A stretch of DNA of 17,464 bases from DATARH01 sp035504235 (GTDB lineage: Bacteria > Pseudomonadota > Alphaproteobacteria > ATCC43930 > CGMCC-115725). The DNA lies in NCBI GenBank assembly GCA_035504235.1, contig DATJSH010000288.1:1-17464 (forward strand), read 5' to 3'. Under the pieces are notes generated by a model that was not told the DNA's origin, ran no database searches, and worked only from the letters and a program-made list of their open reading frames with translations. Within the stretch, counting starts at the first letter, position 1. Every line of letters begins with the position of its first letter. Below are positions 1-7,235 of this stretch, piece by piece. The position numbers and the translations under genes are program-made.

Positions 1-1
1 A

Positions 2-175
2 CGCAACCTCATGGCCAGTCCCGTAATTACCGTCACCGAGAATACGGGGCTCCCGGAAATCGCCAGGCTGCTGATTTCTCACCACATCAAGCGGGTTCCG
101 GTAGTTCGCGATGGCCGCATCGTCGGGATTGTAAGTCGCGCGGATTTGGTACGAGCGGTAGCGGCCGAAGCATAG
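2..175 (+). CDS. CBS-domain protein, C-terminal end (partial)
   Basis: The first 57 readable codons belong to a protein whose start lies outside the window. The visible part has the layout of the last CBS motif: a helix (LPEIARLLISHHIKRVPVV), a turn (RDGRIVG) and the typical closing IVSRADLVRAV, followed by a short tail and TAG. CBS pairs bind adenine nucleotides and usually act as energy-status sensors, either alone or attached to an enzyme or channel; which applies here cannot be seen. The glycogen phosphorylase remnant starts 29 bases downstream on the same strand, so the two were probably one operon. Stand-alone CBS proteins are common in alphaproteobacterial low-oxygen stress islands, which fits the neighbours. 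The domain call is firm; the whole-protein identity is unknown. Confidence 0.85.
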   Translation, partial: RNLMASPVITVTENTGLPEIARLLISHHIKRVPVVRDGRIVGIVSRADLVRAVAAEA

Positions 176-204
176 AAGCACCGCACGCGGCGAAGGAGCC
201 ATCG

Positions 205-930
205 ATGTCGATCGATCCGTTTCTCGGCCGGACCCATATCGCCTACTTCACGATGGAGATCGCGATTCGGCCGGAGATGCACGGTTATTCCGGCGGTCTC
301 GGTATCTTGGCGGGCGATACAGCGCGGTCCTGTGCCGACCTCGACCTGCCAATCGTCTTTGTCAGCCTCGTCAGCCGCGCAGGTATTTTCGTCAGGTGAT
401 CGACGCCGCGGGAAGCCAGAGCGAGATGCCGGATTGGTGGGAGATCGATCGCTGGTGCACCCCACTCAATGCGATGGTTGCGGTCGAAATCGAAGGAAGG
501 TCGGTGTGGATCCGGCCTTGGCTCTATCTAAGTGCAGGAGCTGGTGGCCACCGAGTCCCGATCCTGCTGCTCGACACCGACCTGGAGCAAAACAGCGCGG
601 ATGACCGCACGCTCACCCATTACCTCTATGGCGGTGATGACGCCTACCGGCTGAAACAGGAGATCGTCCTTGGAATCGGGGGCGTCCGCCTGCTGCATGC
701 GCTTGGCTTTGACATTCGCACCTATCACCTCAATGAGGGGCACGCGGCTTTTCTGACGCTGGAACTGCTCAATCGCGGGCGCGTCGCGCCCGAAGACCTC
801 GCACCAGGCGAGGAGCATTACGACATCCCCGAGGTCCGGGCGCACTGCGTCTTACCACACACACGCCGGTCGAGGCAGGTCATGACCGCTTTTCCTACGA
901 TTTGGTCGAACGCTTCCTTCCGGACGCGCC
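205..930 (+). pseudogene. glgP: Glycogen/alpha-glucan phosphorylase remnant (5' part, two frameshifts, 3' part deleted)
   Basis: This is the N-terminal part of a GT35 alpha-glucan phosphorylase, which releases glucose 1-phosphate from glycogen. Family signatures are clear: YFTMEIAIRPEMHGYSGGLG and LAGDT in the first frame, then LLLDTDLEQNS, YGGDDAYRLKQEIVLGIGG and TYHLNEGHAAFLTLELL. The reading frame changes near 375-380, where the expected RRYFRQ continues in another frame, and again near 852, where one base seems missing before THTPVEAGHDRFSYDLVERF. Homology ends near 920-930, where phosphoketolase sequence begins in a different frame. The catalytic C-terminal half, with the pyridoxal-phosphate lysine, is absent. 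The start ATG has a good Shine-Dalgarno (GAAGGAG). The product cannot be active. Two frameshifts plus a deletion argue for true decay rather than a sequencing slip. Confidence 0.88.
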
Positions 931-2001
931 TGGAACGCCGAGACCCTGTCCTATGACGATCATCTCGCCGCCGACGGGCGGGTCATGGAAATCCTTTCCG
1001 AGCATACCTGCCAAGGCTGGTTCGAAGGCTACCTGCTGACCGGCCGGCACGGGTTTTTCTCGTGCTACGAAGCCTTTATCCACATCATCGACTCGATGTT
1101 CAACCAGCACGCCAAATGGCTGAAGGTCACCGCGGAAATTCCGTGGCGCCGGCCGATCCCCTCGCTGAACTACCTGCTGACCTCGTATGTCTGGCGCCAA
1201 GACCATAACGGCTTCAGCCATCAGGACCCTGGTTTCATCGATTATGTCTGCAACAAAAAGTCAGACATCGTCCGGGTCTACCTGCCGCCTGATGCGAACT
1301 CGCTGCTCTACGTCACCGACCACTGCCTGAAGAGTTGGAACCGCATCAACGTGATCGTCGCCGGCAAGCAGCCGGCGCCGCAATGGCTGACGATGGATCA
1401 GGCGATCAAGCATTGCACTGCAGGCATTGGCATTTGGGAATGGGCCAGCAACGACAAAGGCAGCGACCCTGACGTGGTGATGGCCTGCGCCGGCGACGTG
1501 CCGACGCTGGAGACGCTCGCCGCGGTCGATCTGCTCCGCAAGCTGCTCCCCGATCTCAAAATCCGTGTTGTGAACATCGTCGATCTAATGACCTTGCAGC
1601 CACATGGAGAGCATCCGCACGGCCTTACCGATCACGGTTTCGACGCGCTCTTCACCACCGACAAGCCGGTGATCTTTGCGCATCACGGCTATCCATGGCT
1701 GATTCACCGGCTGACCTATCGTCGGCGTAATCATGACAACATCCACGTCCGCGGTTACAAGGAAGAAGGCACGACCACCACCCCCTTCGACATGGTCGTC
1801 CGCAACGACCTCGACCGTTTCCATCTTGTCAGCGACGTCGTCGACCGGTTGCCACGGCTCGGCTATAGCGCCGCCTACGCGTAGCAGGCGATGCGCGACA
1901 AGCTGATCGACCACAACGCCTATATCCGCCAGCATGGTGAAGACATGCCCGAGGTCAGGAATTGGCGCTGGTCGTCGACGGACGCGAACGCGTCCCGGTA
2001 G
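931..2001 (+). pseudogene. xfp: Phosphoketolase remnant (3' part, in-frame TAG)
   Basis: This is the C-terminal part of a xylulose-5-phosphate/fructose-6-phosphate phosphoketolase, the thiamine-diphosphate enzyme that makes acetyl phosphate. Homology starts abruptly at WNAETLSYDDHLAADGRVM (from 931) and continues through LSEHTCQGWFEGYLLTGRHG, EIPWRRPIPSLNYL, DHNGFSHQDPGFIDYV, GIWEWASND, VVMACAGDVPTLETLAA, DALFTTDKPVIFA and GYKEEGTTTTPFDMVV. The N-terminal, diphosphate-binding half is missing, replaced by glgP sequence. An in-frame TAG at 1882-1884 interrupts the normal C-terminus, which continues as QAMRDKLIDHNAYIRQHGED and ends at 1999-2001. The longest ATG-started frame (985-1884) would give a 299-residue fragment without the first catalytic domain. 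Loss of this gene removes one route from sugar phosphates to acetyl phosphate. Confidence 0.9.
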
Positions 2002-2017
2002 GTCGACTCGGCGACGT

Positions 2018-2031
2018 CTGATTCAGATCAA
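2018..2031. promoter_or_regulatory. FNR/FixK-type operator, CTGATTCAGATCAA
   Basis: A near-perfect palindrome of the TTGA-N6-TCAA class bound by FNR, FixK and Dnr regulators of the Crp family; the only departure is C for the first T. Its centre is at 2024.5, so a class II promoter would start near 2066, 19 nt before the ATG of the small membrane protein at 2085. No competing gene lies close upstream on the minus strand. Confidence 0.65.
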
Positions 2032-2084
2032 GGTGATCGACATGGCTTGGTGATGTGCTGTGGTCTCCAGATTGGAGGCCGGTC

Positions 2085-2264
2085 ATGCCGCTTCGCGACA
2101 TTTTGGTGCTCGGGTTAATCGTCAGCGTATTTGCAACCTTTGGCATCGTGTTGGGGGCCGTGAGTTGGTACTGCCGCGGCAGCGCGACTCGCCTGCCGCG
2201 CCGCGCGGCCGACCAACGGGCGGATTATCCCACGGGCGGCGGGCTCATCGCCGACGACGACTGA
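2085..2264 (+). CDS. Small single-pass membrane protein, 59 residues, unknown function
   Basis: The product has one strongly hydrophobic helix at about residues 4-29 (ILVLGLIVSVFATFGIVLGA, then VSWYC) and a short polar tail with several arginines (RLPRRAADQRAD) that ends in acidic residues. The ATG at 2085 has a good ribosome binding site (TTGGAGG, 5 bases upstream). The open frame extends upstream, but earlier starts have no such site. An FNR/FixK-type operator sits 54 bases ahead, at class II spacing, so expression under low oxygen is predicted. I do not recognise the family. A role as an accessory or regulatory microprotein at the inner membrane is only inference. The gene looks real because of its ribosome binding site, operator spacing and clean transmembrane profile. 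Confidence 0.6.
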   Translation: MPLRDILVLGLIVSVFATFGIVLGAVSWYCRGSATRLPRRAADQRADYPTGGGLIADDD

Positions 2265-2282
2265 CCGGCCCCATCCTACGCA

Positions 2283-2307
2283 GGGCCGGACGCCGCCCCT
2301 CCGGTCC
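2283..2307 (+). terminator. Possible hairpin after the small membrane protein gene
   Basis: GGGCCGGA (2283-2290) can pair with TCCGGTCC (2300-2307) around a 9-base loop, with one G-U pair. It lies 19 bases past the stop of the small membrane protein gene and ahead of the alcohol dehydrogenase. No T-run follows, so it is a weak candidate for an intrinsic terminator and could simply be GC-rich chance pairing. Confidence 0.2.
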
Positions 2308-2388
2308 GACGGGCAACAACCGCAGCTTGGGCGGCGAGTTTGGCTTTGCCTTTCGCGCGGATGTGGCATCAAGCGCCGGGAGGCCCGC

Positions 2389-3371
2389 ATGAGGGCACAA
2401 CAACTGTTGGCACCGTGCCAACCGCTGACCATGACGGATATACCGACACCGCGCCCCGGTGCGGGGGACGTTCTCATTGCGGTCAAGGCCTGCGCCATCT
2501 GCCGCACAGACCTTCACGTGATCGACGGCGAACTCGCGCATCCGCACCTGCCGCTCGTTCCCGGTCATGAGATCGTCGGCACGGTCATCGAAAAGGGTGA
2601 GAGGGTCGAGCGGTTTGCCGTCGGCGATCGCGTCGGCATCCCTTGGCTCGGCTGGACTTGCGGTGTCTGCGGCTATTGCCAAACCGGGCACGAAAACCTC
2701 TGCGACAAGGCGCGTTTTACCGGCTACCAGATAGATGGCGGCTATGCCGAATTGACCATCGCCGACGCCCGTTACTGCTTTGCGCTGCCGCGCGAGTTCG
2801 ACGATGTCGCAGCGGCACCGCTGCTATGCGCGGGGTTGATCGGCTACCGCACGTTGCGGTTCGCGGGGGACGCGCAGCGCATTGGCATTTACGGTTTCGG
2901 CGCAGCCGCGCATATCGTCGCTCAGGTCGCGCGGTTTCAAGGCCCTGCCATCTTCGCCTTTACCAAGCCCGGCGACCAAGCGGCGCACGATTTTGCGCGT
3001 CAGCTGGGGGCGGAATGGGCCGGGGGATCGGACGAGACGCCGCCCGAGCCTCTAGATGCCGCACTGATTTTCGCTGCGGTCGGCGCGCTTGTGCCGGCGG
3101 CGCTGGCGGCGACTGCAAGGGCGGAACGATTGTCTGTGGCGGCATTCACATGAGCGATATTCCAGCCTTTCCTTATGCGCTGTTGTGGGAGGAGCGCAGC
3201 CTGCGTTCCATCGCCAATCTTACGCGCAGGGATGCGGAGGAGTTTCTGGCGCTCGCGCCCAAAGCCAATATCAAAACGACGACGAGAACTTATCCGCTTG
3301 CGGATGCCAACGCGGCGCTCGCGGATTTGCGAAGCGGCCGCCTCGAAGGGGCTGCGGTCCTTGTGCCTTAA
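2389..3371 (+). pseudogene. Zinc-dependent alcohol dehydrogenase with one frameshift
   Basis: A medium-chain zinc alcohol dehydrogenase (about 327 residues if the frame is restored) that interconverts alcohols and aldehydes with NAD(P). Catalytic zinc ligands are visible at C38 (CAICRTD) and H60-E61 (PGHE); the structural zinc is held by four cysteines at 91, 94, 97 and 105 (CGVCGYCQTGHENLC). The cofactor loop reads GIYGFGAAAHI, which fits the adh_fam_2 subgroup. Frame 1 runs from the ATG (GGGAGG at 2378-2383) to about 3116-3120; there AAGGG lacks one base, and the conserved end (GGTIVCGGIHMSDIPAFPY to EGAAVLVP) follows in the next frame to TAA at 3369-3371. All motifs are intact, so this may be a young pseudogene or a sequencing error. 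Its stop codon overlaps that of the convergent kinase gene. Confidence 0.85.
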
Positions 3372-4957
3372 CCACAGGCGAGCGTTCTCCGAACAGCGAT
3401 GAGTGTGTCACTGCTTGTTTTGGTTGCGTTGACCCGTTGCCAGTATATAGGTCCGGGTTCAGCCTGGAGCTGACGTTTGACGATCTCCGGCCTTGCGTCG
3501 GAAGCATCGTCCTTGCGTGCCTCGACGCGCGAAGCCAGCGTCGCCTCCGATGCTTCCAGCCAAATGCCAGTGAACGGTGCGCCAGCATCTCTTGCCACTT
3601 CGGCAAACGACTGCCGTTCCTCAGGACGCAGCGATACCGCATCGACGATCGCGCAATAGCCGGCACGTAACGCTGTCGAGGCCAGCCGGCGCAACTCCCC
3701 GTACACTCGGTCACTGGTGCCTGATGAATACGCTTCCGGCGGCAACCGAACCTCTGGAGGGATCCCAAATAGACGCTTGCGGATGACATCACTCCGCAGC
3801 ACCCGTGCGCCTGGTCGCGCGCCGAGGTCGGGTGCCAGCGCCACGGCGACGGTCGATTTGCCGGTGCCGCTCAACCCGCCGATCGCGATGAGGCGAGCCG
3901 GGGCGGGCCGCAATGCCTGGCACGCATCATCGAGATAAGATTGTGCTTCGCCGTGGGAGCCACTGCTCGCTGCGACATGCGCGCGGACTGCCGCGCGCAG
4001 CGACAGAAACAGCGGCATTGCCGCGAGCCCGTGATCCTCCATGGATAAGTCGAGATAACGGTTAAAAAGCAAATTTGCGCTTTCCCGGTACCCCTGGTGC
4101 TCAAGATCCATGAGCAAAAATGACAAGTCGTAGAGCACGTCGATCGTGGCGAAGGTCTCGGAAAACTCGATGCAGTCGAACAAGACCGGCTTGCCATCGA
4201 GGACGCAGATATTGCGCAGGTGCAGATCACCATGACAGCGACGTACTTTTCCATTGGTGCGCCGTAAGTCGAGCAGGCCGGCGACACGACGCAGCCGGCT
4301 CTCGGAACACTTACGCAATTCCCTGATCTGCGAGGACGACAAGGCGGCGCCGCGCAGGCATGCGTCGTTTTCTTCTATGACACCGGCAATTCCTTGGGCG
4401 CCGCCATAGCATCGTGAAACATCGGCGAGAGAGTGGAACTCGGCGATATGCGCCGCCAGGGCGTAGACGAGGGGCGAGTTGAGGTTACCGGCCTTGGCGA
4501 TCACGTCGAGCCGCTGATCTTGCGCAAAGCGCTTCATGACAACGACCCAATCGATGATCTCGCCGGCATCACCCCAGGCGAGACGGCCATCGGCGCCGCG
4601 GACGATGGATCGGACCTCACGATAAAGCCACGGCGCAGTGCGGCGATTGAGCGCGAGTTCGGCGTAGCAATACCTTCGGCGCTGCTCGACCGTCGAGAAA
4701 TCGAGATAGGGAAAGCGGATCGCGCGCTTCAGTTTGTAAGCATAGCCGCCGGCGAGGAATACAAGCGAGATGTGAGTTTCGAGCCGTTCAATCTCCTTGG
4801 CGCCGCTGTAGGATGATGGGCTACTGAGAAACGCGATCACCTCACGCTGATCGTCAGAAATCCGAGACACAGACATCGAAGCGCTGTCGCGCCGATCGGC
4901 GTAATTTCCCTGGGCCATAGCGTGAGCTTCGGAGTGGTACAGATCACGGACGGTCAA
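3368..4957 (-). CDS. Bifunctional phosphotransferase (APH-like) / P-loop ATPase, COG2187 type
   Basis: A 529-residue two-domain protein. The first domain (about 36-345) resembles aminoglycoside phosphotransferase and choline kinase folds: HGDLHLRN at 242-249 holds the catalytic aspartate and asparagine, and DCIEF at 261-265 the metal-binding aspartate. The second domain (about 354-525) is a small-molecule-kinase P-loop ATPase with Walker A GGLSGTGKST at 360-369 and a downstream RSDVIRKRLFG. Such fusions recur in proteobacterial stress islands; the substrate is unknown, and the aminoglycoside name reflects only fold similarity. Start choice is uncertain: TTG at 4957 follows an AGGA, but ATG at 4918 or 4876 would give a more usual N-terminus. 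It lies 27 bases after the unknown 163-residue gene and is probably co-transcribed from the FNR-type box at 5532. A partial paralogue begins at 16783. Confidence 0.88.
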   Translation of the reverse strand: MTVRDLYHSEAHAMAQGNYADRRDSASMSVSRISDDQREVIAFLSSPSSYSGAKEIERLETHISLVFLAGGYAYKLKRAIRFPYLDFSTVEQRRRYCYAELALNRRTAPWLYREVRSIVRGADGRLAWGDAGEIIDWVVVMKRFAQDQRLDVIAKAGNLNSPLVYALAAHIAEFHSLADVSRCYGGAQGIAGVIEENDACLRGAALSSSQIRELRKCSESRLRRVAGLLDLRRTNGKVRRCHGDLHLRNICVLDGKPVLFDCIEFSETFATIDVLYDLSFLLMDLEHQGYRESANLLFNRYLDLSMEDHGLAAMPLFLSLRAAVRAHVAASSGSHGEAQSYLDDACQALRPAPARLIAIGGLSGTGKSTVAVALAPDLGARPGARVLRSDVIRKRLFGIPPEVRLPPEAYSSGTSDRVYGELRRLASTALRAGYCAIVDAVSLRPEERQSFAEVARDAGAPFTGIWLEASEATLASRVEARKDDASDARPEIVKRQLQAEPGPIYWQRVNATKTSSDTLIAVRRTLACG

Positions 4958-4984
4958 GCGCTAGGTTCCTGACAATGGCGGACA

Positions 4985-5476
4985 TCACGACAGTGGCGAA
5001 CCGCCACCACATGCCAGCTCGACAAAGTCGAGGATCTTCTCTTCCAACTGGATCGGATAAATCGGGTCGAAATCGACTTCTGCCCCGAATCCACCGGTAG
5101 CGCCGACATGGGGAAAGGTGCCGGTATATTCGATCATCAGCGGCGGCTCGCCTTCGGTCGCGTACACGGTGAGCCGCGGCGGCCGCGCGCCTTTCGGCAG
5201 GAATCCGCGAACGATCACCAATTCGGCGGAGAGGTGATTGTTGACTTCTGCAAGCCGAGAGGTCGCCTCGGCACCATGCTTGCGAGCGGTTTCGGCGACT
5301 TCGTCGAGCAGCGGCATGATTGTCGTCGTGGCGAGCTTCGAGAACCATTGCTGCCGCCGCTCGCTCGCCGTGCTGGGCACCGCCGCCGCCGAAGCGGGAT
5401 TGGGTTTTTTCCATATCGGGCGTGGATCGGCGCGTTTCAGGATGCCTTCCAGGGCACTGCAAAAGTCGGGTGACAT
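4985..5476 (-). CDS. Conserved-looking protein of unknown function, 163 residues
   Basis: The ATG at 5476 is preferred because GGGAG lies 7 bases upstream; the open frame extends to 5545, but that extension would run into the operator. The product is soluble-looking, with no signal peptide or membrane helix. Residues about 42-90 form an amphipathic helical stretch (TIMPLLDEVAETARKHG), followed by a strand-rich part (LTVYATEGEPPLMIEYTGTF) and a closing helix (QLEEKILDFVELA). The pattern suggests a small alpha/beta ligand-binding or regulatory domain, but I recognise no family motif. It is the first gene after the FNR/FixK-type box at 5532-5545, with a predicted leader of about 21 nt, and probably forms an operon with the downstream kinase. 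The coding call is firm; function is unknown. Confidence 0.75.
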   Translation of the reverse strand: MSPDFCSALEGILKRADPRPIWKKPNPASAAAVPSTASERRQQWFSKLATTTIMPLLDEVAETARKHGAEATSRLAEVNNHLSAELVIVRGFLPKGARPPRLTVYATEGEPPLMIEYTGTFPHVGATGGFGAEVDFDPIYPIQLEEKILDFVELACGGGSPLS

Positions 5477-5531
5477 TCTCGTACTCCCGCGAATTTCAAG
5501 CTCTGAGTAGCAAGAGAATGAGCCGGCTCCA

Positions 5532-5545
5532 CTGATCCAAATCAA
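5532..5545. promoter_or_regulatory. FNR/FixK-type operator, CTGATCCAAATCAA
   Basis: One mismatch (C at position 1) from TTGA-N6-TCAA; on the minus strand it reads TTGATTTGGATCAG. Centred at 5538.5, it would place a class II start near 5497 on the minus strand, about 21 nt before the ATG at 5476. It therefore most likely serves the minus-strand unknown protein/kinase pair. Confidence 0.65.
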
Positions 5546-5577
5546 AGGGGCTCTTTGTCATCGCGCCCCTACTGCGC

Positions 5578-5591
5578 TTGATCCACGTCAA
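5578..5591. promoter_or_regulatory. FNR/FixK-type operator, TTGATCCACGTCAA
   Basis: An exact TTGA-N6-TCAA palindrome centred at 5584.5. A class II promoter would start near 5626, 27 nt before the ATG of the zinc-ribbon gene at 5653. With the box at 5532 it forms a divergent pair, one site per gene, whose centres are 46 bases apart. Confidence 0.7.
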
Positions 5592-5652
5592 TGCCGCGCG
5601 CGATGAGCGATGCTGGGGTTGCTCTCACAACGGCTAGGGCTGGGAGTAGGGT

Positions 5653-6165
5653 ATGAAGGCTTTACAATCGCGCGTATCGAGCCACCCTATAGGCCGGCGC
5701 ATCACGGGACGCGCCCAAGATGACGGACATCTCGACCCCTACCTGTCTCGTCACAAGCCCCCCGAGCCAGCCTTGTGTCCTCGATGCGGTCTCCATTTCG
5801 ACAAGGGTCGCTGGCAACGGGGCCGGGCTCCGGAAGGGGCGCAGCCTTACCTATGTCCCGCTTGTCGCCGTATCGAGGACGATTTACCCGGCGGGGTCGT
5901 GACCCTGCACCGCTTGCCGCGGCATCTGAAAGATCAGGTCATCGGCCTCGTCCGGAACGTGGAGGCGGCCGAAAACGCCGAGCATCCGTTGAATCGGGTG
6001 ATCGCGATCGAGGACGCAGAAGACGGTCTTGTGGTCCGCACCACCGACATTCATCTGCCCCGGCGCCTCGGCGAGGCCGTGAAACGCGCCTATCACGGCA
6101 CTCTCGACATAGATTTCGACGATGACGGCTATTTCGCGCGCGTCGATTGGCATCCAGCAGTCTGA
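5653..6165 (+). CDS. BCAM0308-family zinc-ribbon protein
   Basis: A 170-residue protein with the N-terminal signature of the uncharacterised BCAM0308 family: a basic lead, DPYLSRHKPPEPALCPRCG, then KGRW. Cysteines at 42, 45, 68 and 71 (CPRC and CPAC) form a four-cysteine zinc ribbon. The C-terminal half (about 80-165) holds a predicted alpha/beta domain (HLKDQVIGLVRNVEAAENAE, then AIEDAEDGLVVRTTDIHLPR) that may bind RNA or protein. The family's biochemical role is not established. The ATG is preceded by GGGAG (5642-5646) and by an exact FNR/FixK-type box at class II distance, so low-oxygen induction is predicted. The stop codon overlaps a possible ATG (TGATG at 6163-6167) that may have been the start of the decayed MFS gene. 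Confidence 0.82.
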   Translation: MKALQSRVSSHPIGRRITGRAQDDGHLDPYLSRHKPPEPALCPRCGLHFDKGRWQRGRAPEGAQPYLCPACRRIEDDLPGGVVTLHRLPRHLKDQVIGLVRNVEAAENAEHPLNRVIAIEDAEDGLVVRTTDIHLPRRLGEAVKRAYHGTLDIDFDDDGYFARVDWHPAV

Positions 6166-7235
6166 TGGAGCCGCTTCCCGTCGCCCGAGCCGCAAAATAC
6201 GGAGCAACGGCGTCGGACCGGGGCTCTCTTGCGTCACGGGTTATATCTCGGGTCCAGCGCCGCCGCTGAAGGACCCTTCGTAGGGCGCGGCCTATCGAGT
6301 GCGCGCCGATACATCTCGCCGTGGTACTTCGCGTATCTGGTGCTCGGACTGATCAACTCGGGTGTGCTGCCATTCCTGTTGCCGCTGGCGATGGCGGAGC
6401 ACGGCCAAGGCCTCGACAGCATCGCTTATGTCGTCGGAGCCTTTAATGCCGGCGCGCCGCCGGCGCCGCTGCTCGGCATTCTGGCCGAACGGCAGCGGCT
6501 GTTCAGGCCGGTATTCATCGGCGGCACGACCGATTACCGCGTCTCGCCTGGGGCGAGGCGATGCGCGGTATCCAGCCGGCCCCCGCCACCGACGGGCTGC
6601 TGCAGCATTCGCATCATTTGCAGGAAGCAGCCCTGCATCACCTGCCGGTCACTGGCTCCGGCGCGTTCACACTCCTGCTGCCGGCGTGGGACGCGGTCAA
6701 TCTGGGAGTGACACCCTTCTTCGCCTACTACCCGCTGATGATGAGTAAGAGCTATGGGGTTTTACCGACGACCACGGCTTAGTTCTATGCTTTCGCCGCA
6801 GCGGTCGGCATCGGGCTGTTTGCTTATTCGGGCCGCATGGCGAAGCGGTCCGGGCCTCGCCACGTCTTCCGCGTCGGATTGGCGATGCGCGGGCTCGGCT
6901 TTGCGGTATTGGCGGCCGTCGGTTTCCTGCCGAATTCCGCCGGCGGCTACGCGGCGGCGATATCCGCCTTTGTCGTCGCGATGCTCACCTGGCCGGTGCT
7001 CAGCGTTGCCAGCACCGGACTTGCCGCGCGGCTGACGCCTGTCGGTGAAGGTGCGGCGATGGGACTTCTCGCTGCGGCCAGCGCCGTCGCAACTGTCGTA
7101 GGCACCTTTATCGCCGGGCCCTTGGTTCAGGCCTGCGGTTATCGGGTCATCCCGGTGGCAGCGCTGACCGGCCTCGTGATTGCCAAATTCTTGATCAGAA
7201 ACGGGCAGCGTCGCGGCGATACGGCGCCCCGTTAG
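6165..7235 (+). pseudogene. MFS transporter remnant (frameshifts, internal deletion, in-frame TAG)
   Basis: Pieces of a 12-helix major facilitator lie in order. The N-terminal part (about 6289-6530) carries SPWYFAYLVLGLINSGVLPF and VVGAFNAGAPPAPLLGILAE, helices 1-2. After a frame change near 6530-6545 the middle loop and later helices follow (WGEAMRGIQPAPATDGLLQH, then LGVTPFFAYYPLMMSKSYGV). An in-frame TAG at 6780-6782 (probably once CAG) interrupts this frame, which then runs to 7235 (AVGIGLFAYSGRMAKRSG, ending in the last helices). Helices from about the third to the sixth seem to be missing. The original start may be the ATG at 6165, overlapping the upstream stop, with another frame change near 6260. 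Substrate unknown. Its TAG stop (7233-7235) overlaps the stop of the convergent ABC ATPase gene. Confidence 0.8.

Noticed and set aside
205..1884. Possible functional GlgP-phosphoketolase fusion enzyme
   Set aside because: The two parts are in different frames, glgP has two frameshifts, and each lacks an essential catalytic half.
5477..5545. Upstream extension of the 163-residue protein to 5545
   Set aside because: The extended start lies within the operator itself, whereas the ATG at 5476 has GGGAG at proper spacing.
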